Shown: positions 20,080-32,740, counted from the stretch's first letter. The stretch is 64,000 nt of DNA from Cherax quadricarinatus (GCF_038502225.1 NC_091355.1:15495544-15559543), one strand, 5' to 3'. Numbers and translations: made by a program. Notes: generated by a model not told the origin, from the letters alone.

Positions 20080-23000
20080 TTTTTGGGGAGACAGTAAAAT
20101 TTAAGTTTATAGAAAAGGGCCTTTTGTCTTGGGGACGGGAAAGGAAACCCCGGGGTTATTTTTTTCTTGGGGCTGGGAGGGGGGATCTATTGGCCATCTG
20201 GACAACATCATGAAGGGTAATGGGAGCAATCCTATTATCGGGCCTAAATTTGGGAGGCGACGATTTTTGGCAGACGGGGGAGTGAGGACCAAATTGAAGA
20301 AAGGTCAGCAATAGAGATAATTAGGAAGAAAAATTTTGGGAACCCTGTCTTATGTAGTATTTTCCCCAAGGGGGGGTTGGGGGAAACGAATGGTTGTCAG
20401 GGCAATGTGTGTAAATTGCTGGCTGGACTAATCCCTTAAAAATGTGGTAACTTCATTGACAATGGGATTTCCCGTCTATGGGAAATGATGTATCCCGGGG
20501 AGGGGGTTCCACTTTTTGGGTCTGGGATGGGGCACTGGGCCGGATGGGGAAGCTTTTGGGAATCTTTAAACAAAGGAATATAGGGGGTAGGGGTTTTGGG
20601 CAAAAATACAGTAAGTCCCAGTATAAAAATTATTAGGGATTTTTGGAACAAATAATAGGCAGAAGGGGAGGGGGAATTTGGAAAAAATGGCATGGGCGCG
20701 GGGACAGTTGGTTTAAGTAAAAAAAAACAGTTTGAGCGGGAAAGGGTGAAGAAAGGAAGTTTTAAAAATTATGTTTGCTAATAGCCGAGTGCTGGGAATA
20801 AGATGGACAAGTTGAAATTAATTTGCTAGTGCAGGTAACATTGATGTTTTTGCAATCACTGAGACATTTTTTAATTTCCCAAAACCCCGGGACATGCCTT
20901 CAAAATTAAATTTTAGGATTTTAAATTGTTCCAAGTAGATAGAAATATCAGTAAAGTAGGTGGGGTGGCACTATGCCCGAGATCACTTGAACTGTTAAAA
21001 AAACGGGTATTAAGTCTGAGGAAAACACATACACAGTGTCTGGATAGAATTTTCAGGGGGGAAAAAAAAATGATTCTGGGGTGATATACTGCCCCCCCAT
21101 AATTAGATAGGGAAAGGGAAAAATTACTGTGGGGGGAAAATTATTAAGGCCACAAGGCCCCGATAATGTAACAATTCTGGGGACTTTAATTTTGGTTATT
21201 GATTGGAATTTTTTGACTGGAATTTAGAATCAAATGACTTCTTAAATAATTCAGGAATGTTTTTTAAGTAGTTTTTTAAAAGGCCTAAAGGTGAAATAAC
21301 CTTCTTTATTTGGGTTTTGGGGAACAAAGGGGAAAACCCGGTTTAATTTAGAAATTAATGGGAAAAACTCGGCACAAAGGGTCACTCAATTACCATTAGC
21401 ATAGAATGGGAAATATGAAATAAAAACAACTCAGTAACAGTTCCCGATTTTCCGCAGATTAGTGGGCAAAAACCTTATCATCTGTTCACTGGGGTAACGA
21501 AGGCTATCAATATGACAGTTTTTTAACCTATACATCTGCTCCAAAAATGTTTATCCGTTTAAAAAAATTAAATCAAATGAAATAAAAATGGATGAATAAT
21601 AGGCTGGGAAAAATCCCAAGGGATAAGAAAGGAAATTTTTGGGGGTATTAAAAGGGTGAGGTCATCTTTTAATCAATTTTATTGACATTAAAAAGGATTT
21701 TAAAAGGTGATAAAAAAAGCTAAACGGGACTATAAATTAAAAAATTGTTAAGGGTTTTAAAACCCAAAAAAGTTTTTTTCCCGGTCTATAGAACGAAAAG
21801 TTAGAATAAATGGGTCCCCATAAAAAATCTGGGCATTTTTGCAAAGAGGAAAAAATGTGTTCGATTTTAAATAATTATTTCTCTCCGGGCTTTATACGGA
21901 AAAACACTAACAATAAACCGGGAATTAATTTTTTTAGTGGGCCTGAAGAAGAAATTATTTAACATCAAAGTCACCCAATTGGAAAAGGTTATGAAAAAAA
22001 TGAACCAAAATGAAGCAAAATAAGTCCCTTTGGGCTGATGGCTTTATTCCCAAAGGGGTTTTTAAGTAAGAAAGTGGAACTCTGTTGAACAATTAGCAAT
22101 TTGTTTTTCAAACAGGTGTAGTGTCTGATTGTTTGGAAAATGGTAATGTAATTCCTATTTTTAAAGCGGGGAAAAGTCTTCCTCAAAATTGCTCAATAAG
22201 CCCAACCTTTTGTAGGCAAATTTTCTAAGTCAATTTTGGGTGAGATTATTGAAGCCATCTCGATAAAGCAGCTTGATTAATGATATAAACATAGATTTAC
22301 GAGGCCTTTCTTGCAACTAATTTGTTCTTTCTTCGTAAAACTTTTGAGGCTATTGTCACGATAAAAATTTTTTTTATTTCTTTGGGTTTTAGTAAGGGTT
22401 TTGATAAGTTTCCCCTTTTAAAAACTTTAAAAAATGGCAGCCCCAAAGGGACTGGGGGAAAAAATGCTCTCTAATTGTCATGGCTCCAAACCCGGAAGCT
22501 GAGTGTCCATAAATAAGGGTTAAATCCAGTGGGGATCTGAACAAGTGGGGTACCACAGGAATCATCTTGGGCCGTTTTTGTTCCAAAATATATCAATAAT
22601 CTTGATGAGGGGAAATTTCTAGTGAAATGAAATAAAAATTTTGGGTGACACAAAAATAAGGGAGGATAATTGATTCAAACGTTTTATCAGGGGAAATTAA
22701 CGAAAAATTTTGACAAACTCAATCCTGTTCCCGCAAAGTGACAATTTATTCAGTGTAGATAAATACAAAGGGTTTTGAAACTCGGGAATTTTCCCCAAAA
22801 CCCCCCTTTTAAGGGTTAAAAAAGAGAACTTAGCCATCAGATTGTGAGAAAGGGCTTGGGGTTATGGGAAAGAACCAAATAAGACAGCAATGCCCAAGCG
22901 TAAATAAAAGGGAAAAAAGATTCTGGGTTTTCATCAAAAAATTAACAAAAATTTTAGGGGGTTATATTACAAAAAAATCATCATTAGTAAAGGGCCCCAC

Positions 23001-23600
23001 CCAGTTTTGGCCCGTTCTGGTCTCCTTTTTACAGAATGAATAAAATTTGTTAAAAAATTTTCAGCGTAGAATGACTAAAAATTAATACATAGCATTAGAA
23101 ATCTTCCTTATGAAGAAAGATTGAAGACCCTTTAAAATTTCATTCACTTTTAGACCCAAGAATGGGGGGGACATGATCGAAGTGTATAAAAAGGAAATGG
23201 GTATTAATAAGGTGAAAAAAGATAAAATCTTGAGGGTATCTCTCCCGAGAACCCGCAGTAATGGATTCAAATTGGACAAGTTTTTGATTTAGGAAAGGAA
23301 AAGGAAAGTATTGGTTTGGAAATAGGGTAAATGATGGGTGGGAAAAATCCCTAGTTGGGTTTTGAGGGTCCAGGTAGTTTCAAATTTAGGTTGGATAAAT
23401 GCATTTAGTGAGAGGGGGTTTGGGTTTTGGGAGGACTTTCATATGATTGGGTAGGGTTAACGGAGTTTTTTTCTTGGGTGGCATTGAAAATTTGGGTTTG
23501 GGGAAAAATTTTTTTAGTGGGGTGGATTTAAAAACCCCTAGTATGGGCCAACAGGCCCCCGCAGTTTCCCCCCTTTTTTGTTTTTTTTTCTTAAAGTTTA
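20080..23600 (+). pseudogene. CR1-like LINE copy A, heavily degraded
   Basis: A nearly complete element recognisable in order despite frequent frameshifts. The endonuclease start reads IDVFAITET (about 20,840-20,867), a GGVALC block follows at 20,956, and LGDFNF (about 21,175-21,195) marks an endonuclease metal-binding region. The RT linker and PIF block lie near 22,140. RT motif A is seen as GFSKGFDKF (22,385-22,410) and the PQGSVLGP equivalent as WGTTGIILGR (22,547-22,575). The 3' end carries GGGCCAACAGGCCCCCGCAG (23,545-23,564), as at 1,143. Many changes are homopolymer smears, so part of the decay is probably consensus error. Confidence 0.7.
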
Positions 23601-24700
23601 GGAACCCGGGGAAAGATGTTGTTTTAATTTGTGAAATTTTTTTTAAACATTTTGAAGAACCATGTTGTAAATCTCCAAAAAAAAGGAGGGAAAATTACAG
23701 CACTTGGGGGGGATCTTCTTACAACAGAGGGTGCAAAACTCTCTATAGAACAAAAATGAGATCCCCTATTTTTGGGGTATGTTGCACTTTTTTTGGGAAA
23801 GCCTCCCCCTTCCCCCCTTTTACCCACGACAAAAGCAAAACCTCATCTCCCCTCTGGATTTTTTCTGGTCTATCCTTTTTTTCAGAGCTTTCAACACCGG
23901 AGGAAATAAAAATAAACCTTACCCATTCAAGGGGAATTTTTTAAGTCCCCTTGTCTCACTTCGTGGTCGGAGAAAACTTCCCACAAACCCGGTCACCAAA
24001 CAAAGCTTCTTTTTTGTTACCCTCTCCCGGGAAAATCACTTTTCTGAGATCATTCATTCCCGAATGAAAATGTAAAAAAATTCCGGGATGACTTTAAATA
24101 AAACTGATCAAATGAAATCCCCCCGGGGGGGCTCCCAAATTCATCCCATTCACTATTTATTTTCATTATAAAAAATAAGCTCAGTAGATAAAACTCTTAC
24201 CCCTTTTAAATAAAGGGGGGAATCTTAAAAATAACCCGTAAAAACATCCCGAACCCCGGATGCCCCCTCTTTAGCAACTTTGGGGGGAAAAGAAGGCTCA
24301 AGTTTAAAAGCTGGAGATAGGGCCCATTAAAGGAGAACAAAAAGGATTCGTGGTAATCCTCCTTTTGTAATCCCCAGGTTAGAGGGGGCGGGCGTAAAAC
24401 CGTAACCTGGAACCCAAAACGGGGATCAAAGCGGGTTTGGAAAGGGACAAACAACGAAACCATAAGACTACCGTGGGAAAATTCCCGCCTTTCTCCCGCT
24501 TTTCCGCGGATGTGTGTGCCCACAGGGGAAAAACAACGGCACCAAAGGGAAAAAATTTGGGAGACTGGGTGAGACATCCTAGAAAAACCCCCAAAAAGAC
24601 CATCGGGGGAATCTTGACGAATTCCACCCAAAAATTTTGGCCCACCTGACAGATTGAGTCGACTACGGAGCATACGAAAGGGCAAACCCCCGGAAGGTAA
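23600..24700. other. Unassigned segment between LINE copies
   Basis: Same homopolymer-rich texture as its neighbours. Long ORFs on both strands (for example 24,206-24,838 minus) show no domain and are not trusted. Confidence 0.4.
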
Positions 24701-25825
24701 AAAAATTTTTGGTTTTTGGGGTACCAGATTGGGTTCCCTGGAAAGGGGCATTCTGCTTGGAAAAGGGTAGGGTAGGAGGCAGGGGGTGTTTTTTTTGGGG
24801 CTGGGATGAAGGATATTTTTTCCGTCTGGAAACATCATGAGAGGAATGGGAGCAATCCCCGTTTGTCCCCCATTCTGGAAAAAAAAGATGCTGGGAGACG
24901 TAAAGTGAGGACCCGATTAGAGGTTTTGGGGCAGCAATAGAGAAAAAATTAGGAGGAAAGGGGGGGGGAAAACCCGTTATTGGGATTTTTCCAAGGAAAA
25001 GAGTTGGGAAAAGAATGGTTGTCCCCGAGCAATTTTTCAATTGTTTTTTCGGCAAAAACTTAAAGGGAAAAAGCGTTAAAAATTTTACAACTGGGGCCTC
25101 TTCTATGGCAGAAATGACATGTATACCAAAAGGGTGGGAGTTCCCCTTATCTAGATGTGGGGTGGGGGCACTGGCCAACGCAGTGAAGGAGCTATTGGGT
25201 CTTTAAACAGGGAAAAGTTTAGTGGTATGGGTTTTTTTTGGGGGAAAACTGTAAAGTCCAAAATAATAATTAGTACTGGAGATCTAGAATAGGCAAAATG
25301 AGGTGGATATTGGGAAAGCCCCGTGGCACCCAATTTAAAAAGGGCAAATAAAGGGTTTGTGGAATAACAGAAAAGGGGCAGGAAGGGTAAAAAAAAGGAG
25401 GGGCTTTAAATTTTTTACAAGATGGACGAGTTGGGCTAGTTGCTGGGGCATTTAATGTGTTTTCCAAATTACTGGGACGGTTTTTTAAATTAAAAAAATC
25501 AGGACATGCCTGCAAATTACATTCAGGGTTTTAAATTTTCCAAGTAGATAAAAATGTCCCGGAAAGGGGGGGGGGTGGCATTGTATGTCGAGATCGCTTG
25601 AACTTTTATAAAAAAAGGGATTAATCTGAAAGTAAAAATACAGAGTCTGTTTGGGTAGGGAAATTTTTAAAATAAAAAAATTTATTTTAAAATGTGATAT
25701 ACCGTCCCCAAATTTTGGGGAAAGGGGAGACTTTGTGGGAGGAAATTTTTAAGGGCCCCAAGGCGATAATGTAATAATTCTAGGGGACGGGAACCCTTAA
25801 AATGGTTAAAAAAATCCGCAGGTTG

Positions 25826-26160
25826 TTGGTGGGAAAGTATGCAACAGTTAGGTATCTTTTTTTTCGAAAAAAATTTCCCCTAAAACAGTGGCTTCTTCGT
25901 CAGTCCCGAAAAAATTTTTTGAAGCAGAAGATGCTTGAAAGACGTGTTCAGTCCATCCCCCTTCTCCCGACTGAGGACTGGACCACCTCAAAAATTTAAA
26001 AGGGGGATGGACTGGTTCATGTTTCAAATATCTTCTGCTTCTATCCTTTTTTTGTCTTTTGAAAAACCCTTTAAGGGGGAAAAATTTTTGAAAAAAAAAG
26101 GTACAACTGTTGCCTTTCTTACCCCCAAAAACGCCCGTTTTTTACCCCAAATTTAAAAAA
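25826..26160. mobile_element. Foldback retroposon in LINE copy B (first)
   Basis: Starts with GCAACAGTTAGGTATC and ends with a smeared GGTACAACTGTTGCC. CAGTGGCTTCTTCGTCAGTC (25,887-25,906) is the minus-strand CTGANGA/hairpin region of the hammerhead-like family. Sequence quality is too poor to judge the core. Confidence 0.6.
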
Positions 26161-26194
26161 CGTTTTCCCCACAAAGAAATTAGATCAAAAAGAA

Positions 26195-26695
26195 AAGTTG
26201 ATAAATTAGACACAGTTTAATCTTGGGGATCTTTATTGGGGAAAAGTTTTCCCCCAATTAGCTTATCAGTCCCAAAAAAAGGAGAATCTTGAAAGAACAG
26301 GGAGAATGGGGGAAAACAGTCCCTCAACCTTGGGGTCGATGTGGTCAGTCCATCAATTTTTGAATAGGGAAAACCGGGGACGTGCTGAGGGAAAGGGCTT
26401 ATAAACCGTTGGCGGAGAGGGGGAAGTCATGGTTTTAACATTTGTTCAATGTTGAAATCGTGAAAAAATTGGGCAAACCGAAGGGAAATTTCCCCAAATA
26501 TTAAGATCCCAAAAAGTTGCAAATGTCTGACAGGTTTTGAGATGGAAAAGGGTTCCGGAAAAACCAAAAATTTGATATGGACTGATGGGAAACCCCCTTT
26601 TTTAAAGGGGAAAAGTTTCCCCAATAAAAAATACCCAAAAATTTCACATGTGTCTAATTTATCAACATGTCGGGTTTTCTGACCATTCATCTACA
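26195..26695. mobile_element. Foldback retroposon in LINE copy B (second)
   Basis: Begins GATAAATTAGACACAG and ends with TTATCAACATGTCGGGTTTT and ACCATTCATCTAC, the same tail as 1,815-1,854 and 36,980-37,014. The internal GGGGAAAAGTTTTCCCCC replaces the clean GAGGAAACGTTTCGCC. Confidence 0.65.
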
Positions 26696-28929
26696 AATAA
26701 AAAGACCCAAAATGGATGAAAAAAGGCTGGGAAAAATCTATTAAGGGCCCTAGAAAGGGAAATTTTTAGGCTATCAAAAAAGGCGAGGTCATCTTATGAA
26801 TGTTTTATTGACCTTATGAGGGGCATTTAAAGGGGTAAAAAAAAAAAGTTAAAAATGACTTAAATTAAAGTTTAAGGGGTTCTAAAAACCCAAAAAAGTT
26901 TTCCAAATTTTCATACAAAAAGAGAGAATAAAATAGGTCCCCCTTTAAAAAAAACTATGGGGTCTTACTGACAAAAAAATGGGAAAAGTGTGGAAAATTT
27001 TTAAAAAATTATTTTCTCTCGGGTTTTTTGGGGAAAACACTAATAATATTCCTGTAATTAATTTTTAAATGGGCCAGAAGAAAAAAATTTGTAACATCAC
27101 AGTCACTAGTGAAATGGGTTTTGAAGCAGATGAAACCCACTTTAAACCCAAAAAAAGTCACCGGGTCCTAAGGGGGTTTTTTTAAAAGGGTTCTTAAGGA
27201 ATCAAAAAGGAAGTCTGTGAACCATTAATAATATTTTTTAAATTTTTCTCTTCAAACGGGTTTTAATGTCTGATATGTGGGAAAATGGCTAATTTCCCCA
27301 TTTGAAAAATAGGGAAATTTCAAGTCGTTAAGTCAAAAATTTCCCCAAAAAAGCCCGGCCCCAATTTTAAACCCCAAAATTTTTAGAAATCAATTATGCT
27401 TTTAGGGTTATAAAAGCCATCTCGATAAGCATAAACTTGATTAATTACTCATCATGGATTCCGGGGGCCGGGCTTGTCTCTAATTTTTTTCTTCAAGAAA
27501 GCTTTTAGGGGTTTGACCCCGATAAAGGTGATATTATTTTCCTTTTTTAAGGGCATTTGATAAAAGTTCCGAACCCCAAAATGTTTAAAAAAAATGGGAG
27601 CTCATGGCATTGGGAAAAAAAAACTCGTGGGTCAATCCTTGGGTCCAAATGGGGAAACAGATTGTCCCTAAATGGGGTTAAATCCGAGTGGGGGTCAGCA
27701 ACAAGTGGCGTTCCACAAAGGGGTCAGTCTTAAACCCGTTTTGTTTTAAATATCAATGATCTTGTAAATAAAGGGGAAAGCAACTAATGGGCATTTATTG
27801 TGGGTTTTCCCCCTCCAGAAACTTTATCAAAGCCTTGAAAGCTCTGGAAACCAAAATGTTTCCCCGTCAAAGGCCCTTAGACCCTTTTCCCCCAAAATTA
27901 AACGACAATTTCCCTTTTTTTTACAATCAATGGTCTTGATGGGAAGGGGAAATTAAATAGTATTGACAAAATTCCCCTACAAGAAGATAGGGGGAAAAAA
28001 TTGATTCAAACGTAGATGTTAGGGGAAATTCAAAGGAAATTTGGGCCCAAACTCTACTCTTGGTCAGAAAAGTGGCAGATGCAGTTCAATGAAGATAAAT
28101 AAAAGGGTTTTGTGGCTCAGGGGGTGTCCCTAACCTAGCACTTATAAGGGTTTAAAAAATTAGAACTTAGCCATACAGATTTCGAAAAAGGGCTTGGGGG
28201 TTTTTAAAAGAACCCTTTAAAAAAAGGGGAGCAATGCCTAAGCCCCCCGTAATAAGGCAAATAGATTTGGGGGTTTATATTCCCAAAAGTGTTTAAAAAC
28301 AAATTTTTAAAGTCATACTGCAGCTTTTTTACATTTAGTAGGGCCCCACCCCGGGGTTATCAGCTGGTTTGAATTTCCCTAACCGAATGGGCCCAAAAAT
28401 TTGTTGCATTCAGCGTAGGAATTAAATTAAATACGACATTAGAAATCTTCCTTATGGGAAAATTGAAGACTTTTTTAAAAAACATTTCACTTTTTGACCC
28501 CAAGGGAAAGAGGGGAAACCCGATCAAGTGTATAAAAAATTGGAAGATAAGGTATTTAATAAAAGGGGGGGAAAAAAGGGCTTGGGGAATATCTCTCCAA
28601 AAAAGAGCCCCAGTAATTGGGTTTTTAAATTTGGTAAGTTTTGATTTAGAAAGGAAAAAGTTTTGGGTTTGGGAAAAAGGGGTGGAACAGTCTACCTAGT
28701 TTAGGGTTTTTTGGGGGGCTAGGACTTTGGTAGTTTTTAAATTTGGTTGGAAAAAGTAAAATAGTGGGGAGGGTTGGATTTGGGTGGGCTTCCCCATCAG
28801 AAATTTTTTTGGGTAGCATTTGAAATTGGGTTTTGGGCAAATGTTTGTTAGTGGGATGGTGCCAAGGAAATTTCCTGTATTTGGGGCCCAAAAGGCCCCG
28901 CTGCATGTTCCCTCCTTTTTTGTTCGGGG

Positions 28930-29935
28930 GGGGGAAAAACCAGGTGAAGGCGTGCAGGAGATCGACCAACCTGCTGTCTGTTCACACGTAATATATGCGA
29001 GCACAAAGGGGGGTTTGGGGGTTCCCCCTCCCAAACAATTTTGCCGCTCCCGGTCTTCGGGGAAAGAGATTCCGCCCCCTCCGACATGCTAAGCATTCCA
29101 CAGACAGCCACAATGGCCAAGGAGAAAAAAAACTTTAGCCCATGAACTTTAAAGTGTAAAAAGTCGGGGGAACCAAGGGTTAATAAATTAGACACATTCC
29201 CAAATTTTTTATCTATACTGTTGAAACTTTCCCCCAAAAGTGGCTTTTCCAAAATTCCCCGTACGAAAAGAAAAGTAAATATCTTGGGAGTTTGAGGACC
29301 CGATTACCTCGAACTCCCCCTGATCCTCACCTTTTTTTTTGTGAAAAAATGAAAATGGGAAAACAGGGACAGACAGGTTGATAAGTTATTAAGCCACCCT
29401 TTGGGGGCAGAAACATTACTCCCGTATAGATCCCAAGTGTTGGTTTTTTCTAATTATCAAGAAAATTTTAAAGACAATGGGAAAATATCGTTTCCCTTTT
29501 TTTCGCAGCTCCCCAAAAAAATAACACCAATTTAACCCAGGGCATTGTATAATGTATATAAGATGTTTGCTCCCTTGCCAGTCCACTAACCCCAAAAAGG
29601 AACGAAATGTTGAAAAAGAAAAAAATTCCAAAAGCCTTTAAAACCCCTGTGGTCATTGGGGCCCAAAAATAGTGGAGGCGATCCCCCGTCTGCTAAGGGG
29701 TGGTACAGACGCCCTTCCCATTTACTCACCCCTTTTTTTTGAATAAAAGAGCTGCAAAAAGATCTCCCAAAAAACCTGACCTCCATCTGGGGGTTTTCCT
29801 CTCCCCGTACCTACGTTTTCACCTCTTGGGGCCCTTAAAAAACTCCATCCTGTCCTTCCCTCTCCAATTTTTTCACACTTTAAACTCTCTTCTAAAACTG
29901 AAGGGGCTGACCCACCTCAAAACTTTAAATTTATG
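28930..29935. other. Degraded block with foldback remnants
   Basis: 29,175-29,465 retains AATTAGACACATTCCC and GATTACCTCGAACTCCCCCT, remnants of a hammerhead-like foldback. No gene is readable. Base texture returns to normal by about 29,930. Confidence 0.5.
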
Positions 29936-30080
29936 GACTGTTACATCGTCTTCAAGTATCTTCTGCTTCTATCAACTTTTCTGTACTTGACTGAAGAAGC
30001 CTACTGTGTAGGCGAAACGTTTCATAATAAAGATACCTAACTGTTGCATATGTGTCTTACCTAACAACCTGTCGGTATTT
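29935..30080 (+). repeat. Hammerhead-like retroposon arm with intact core
   Basis: CTGAAGA (29,991-29,997), hairpin GCCTAC-TGT-GTAGGC (29,999-30,013), GAAA (30,014-30,017), then CGTTTCATAATAAAGATACC and the tail ACCTGTCGGTATTTTATACC. The six base pairs of the stem are perfect. Confidence 0.8.
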
Positions 30081-30089
30081 TATACCATT

Positions 30090-30885
30090 TTAATGTTCAG
30101 ATCTCATTTAACCTTCAATGAGTCATATATTTTGTGTGTGTGGTCATACGTTTTCTGTAGTGTGGTCTGTAGTGTGGGTTACACACTAAAAAATACGTTG
30201 ATTATAATTTGCTTCAGAATAGCATCTGGTTGACTCTTACCTTCACAAAATAATTATCCTAGTATGGTACTGTCTTTGGTTTTACAGTGTCTGAGGATAG
30301 TTTGTTGCATGCTGCAATAATTGTTTGCAAAAACTTGATTCACGTTAATATTGCATCTCGTTTCTTGAACTTTCATTCCACTGTACCGAGTTATGACTCT
30401 GTACTTCACAGTTCTTTGTGTTTAAATGTATTAAAACCAGTCTGTATCTTCAAAGATTGAATGAGATCTCCTTGTAGCCTCCATTTCCTGTCTTCATAAC
30501 TTATTTTTCTTACTGATGGTGAGAACTGAGTTGTCATTCCTTACATACTTTCTATTCTTCGTCTTGCTCGAGTATGCTATCCAAAACTGCACATCATACT
30601 CAGATGTAGTCTTAAAAGTGCACTATTGTGTTACCGTGATCTATGGTGTTTTGCAATCGATGCATTTTATAAACACTTCGTTAGGTTCTTTTGAGATCGT
30701 TGGTAATGATTACGTCAAGGTCCTTTTCATATCTTGTTTCGGTTAATTTGTTGAGAAATATTTTCTACTCATGCTTAAGACTGCTATATGTATAATGTAC
30801 GAATTTGAATTTGTCAATATTGAAATTCGGCTTCCAAGTCTCCAACCACGGTAACAACCAATGCAGAGCCACGCGAAGTGCGCAG
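30090..30885. other. No gene seen
   Basis: T-rich unique sequence. A 76-codon ORF at 30,516 has no recognisable domain. Confidence 0.4.
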
Positions 30886-30890
30886 AAATT

Positions 30891-31112
30891 GGAGGAGGAG
30901 GAGGAGGAGGAGGAGGAGGAGGAGGATGAGGAAGAGGAGGAAGAGGAAGAGGAGGGAGGGAGGATGGAGAAGAAGGAGAGGAGGAGTAAGAAGAAGTAGT
31001 AGTAGTATAAGAAGTAGTATAAGAAGTAGTATAAGAAGTAGTAGAAGTAGTATAAGTAGTAGTATAAGTAGTAGTATAAGTAGTAGTATAAGTAGTAGTA
31101 GTAGTAGTATAA
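30891..31112 (+). repeat. (GGA)n then AGTAGTATAA tandem repeat
   Basis: GGA/GAA triplets (30,891-31,000) followed by about ten ~10-12-bp AGTAGTATAAGA-like units. The poly-Glu and Arg/Ser ORFs here are artefacts. Confidence 0.9.
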
Positions 31113-31399
31113 TAGACGGTCTACAGAGATCGAGGCCCTAAATGTGTCAACGAATTATAGGTAAAGACAAATTAAATATATACAAGATATAAATTGATAA
31201 ACTACCTTTAAAAAGTAGATTAACTAAACATATTGACGACAAAAACATTAAGAAATATTGAAGGTTAGGATTACTTTCTTAGGAGAGTGAATCCGGTCGC
31301 GTGTGATCGCATGTATTTGCACACACCCCTTTTAATCCTATCACATTTCACAAATAAAAAACGAATTGCTTTCTGAAATCCTAGTTTACACCTATCTTT

Positions 31400-31620
31400 C
31401 TATATATACATGGAACTTTCTACCTAGCATAGCAATCCCCATCTCTCATAGATATATTACTTAAAAATAAATGTATCCCCCAACACAGGACTCTCCACCT
31501 AAGGACTTTCTACACCAAACATAAGAATCACCCACTAACATAGGACTCCACACCCGATATATGATGCTCTACTTAACATAGGAATCCCCCCCTCCCCCTC
31601 CCTCTCCCCCTCTTCCTCTC
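31400..31620 (+). repeat. Degenerate short tandem repeat ending in C-rich run
   Basis: Loose recurrence of CATAGGACTCTCCAC-like words about every 25-35 bp, then a CCCCTCCC run (31,586-31,620). Confidence 0.5.
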
Positions 31621-31657
31621 AAACCTCTCAGTTACTAACATACCAATGTGAGTCGTT

Positions 31658-32377
31658 AACCCTTGTGTGTGAATATCAAAATGGTATACAATACCGACAG
31701 GTTGGTAGATAAGACACATAGGCAACATTTAGGCAACTTTATTCCGAAACTTTTCGCCTACACAGTAGGCTTCTTCAGTCGAGTACAGAAAGTAGGCAGG
31801 AGCAGTGGAGATGTGAAGACGATGTAATCAGTCCATCACCCTTGAAGTCATAGTTTTGAGGTTGTCAGTCCCTCAGCCTGGAGAAGTTCTGTTCCAGAGT
31901 ATTGAACTAACTGAAGATCAAGCGACAGTGTTGAGACTTAAGTCGGTATTGTATACCATTCGATAACCACTCTGTCAGACACTGCAACACAATGGCATGT
32001 TGGTACAGAAGAGAAAACACCTTGGACAACTTTTACAAGTGAGAATTGTTTGATCTGAGAGGGGCATAACCTCCCAGTGGCTACATTCTCACTACTACTA
32101 CTCTGCACCTCTCCTTCCGACAGTACTAAAGTCTCAACACTGTCTCTTGATCTTCAGTTAGTTCCATATTTTGGAACAGAACTTCTCCAGGCTGAGGGAC
32201 TGACAACCTCAAAACTATGACTTCAAGGGTGATGGACTGATTACATCGTCTTCACATCTCTACTGCTCCTGCCTACTTTCTGTACTCGGCTGAAGAAGCC
32301 TACTGTGTAGGCGAAATGTTTCGGAATAAAGTTGTCTAAATGTTGCCTATGTGTCTCACCTACCAACCCTTGTGTGT
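31658..32377 (-). mobile_element. Large foldback retroposon with 13-bp TSD
   Basis: Arms about 31,690-31,945 and 32,120-32,364 are close reverse complements (~250 bp) around a ~170-bp core. AACCCTTGTGTGT flanks it at 31,658-31,670 and 32,365-32,377. The unique tail (GGTATACAATACCGACAGG) extends the left side, so it reads on the minus strand. Both arms keep the core. Minus 31,752-31,778 has CTGAAGA, GCCTAC-TGT-GTAGGC, GAAA; plus 32,290-32,316 has the same. This is the best-preserved large member in the window. No ORF. Confidence 0.88.
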
Positions 32378-32547
32378 CATTAAAGATGAGTATCACTGCA
32401 ACAATAACGACACAACAAAATATCTTAGTGAGAAAATATTATAAGGTATTTCGTAAGATTTTAATAGTAAAGTTTATAAAGTTTCTAATTAAAATATTTT
32501 TCCATGGGTTTACATTATTTAAGGCAAACATAAAATATCAAATATTG

Positions 32548-32576
32548 AAACACACACACACACACACACACACACA
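32548..32576 (+). repeat. (AC)n microsatellite
   Basis: About 14 AC units. Confidence 0.9.
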
Positions 32577-32654
32577 AAGTAAATGTCTTTAATGTAATAA
32601 ACAATGAGAATTTACTTTAATCCTTGTTTTAGGGATTAAAATATTCTGGGCTGC

Positions 32655-32740
32655 AGTGAGCAGGCTACGATGCAGCTTTAATGATCCTCGTGCCGGCGAT
32701 AGGCTTAAACCCCAATGAACCAATCAAGCAAATTATTCGA
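32655..32740 (+). repeat. Short dispersed repeat
   Basis: GCAGCTTTAATGATCCTCGT, GCCGGCGATAGGC, CCCCAATGAACCAATCAAGC. Corresponds imperfectly to 11,078-11,145. Confidence 0.5.

Larger units (their letters stand above)
24700..28930 (+). pseudogene. CR1-like LINE copy B, degraded and interrupted
   Basis: Second copy of the copy A element in the same orientation. The 5' part (AACATCATGAGAGGAATGGG at about 24,831) matches copy A near 20,205. The endonuclease blocks run 25,430-25,800. Foldback retroposons interrupt at 25,826-26,695. The RT part resumes with AGGCGAGGTCATCTTATGAA (about 26,780), a motif A remnant near 27,544, and a block close to SGVPQ at 27,703. The 3' tail GGGGCCCAAAAGGCCCCGCTG-like region is at 28,879-28,900. 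Non-functional as read. Confidence 0.65.

Noticed and set aside
24206..24838. 210-codon ORF in the smeared block
   Set aside because: No domain and very high Phe/Pro/Gly from homopolymer runs; sequence unreliable.
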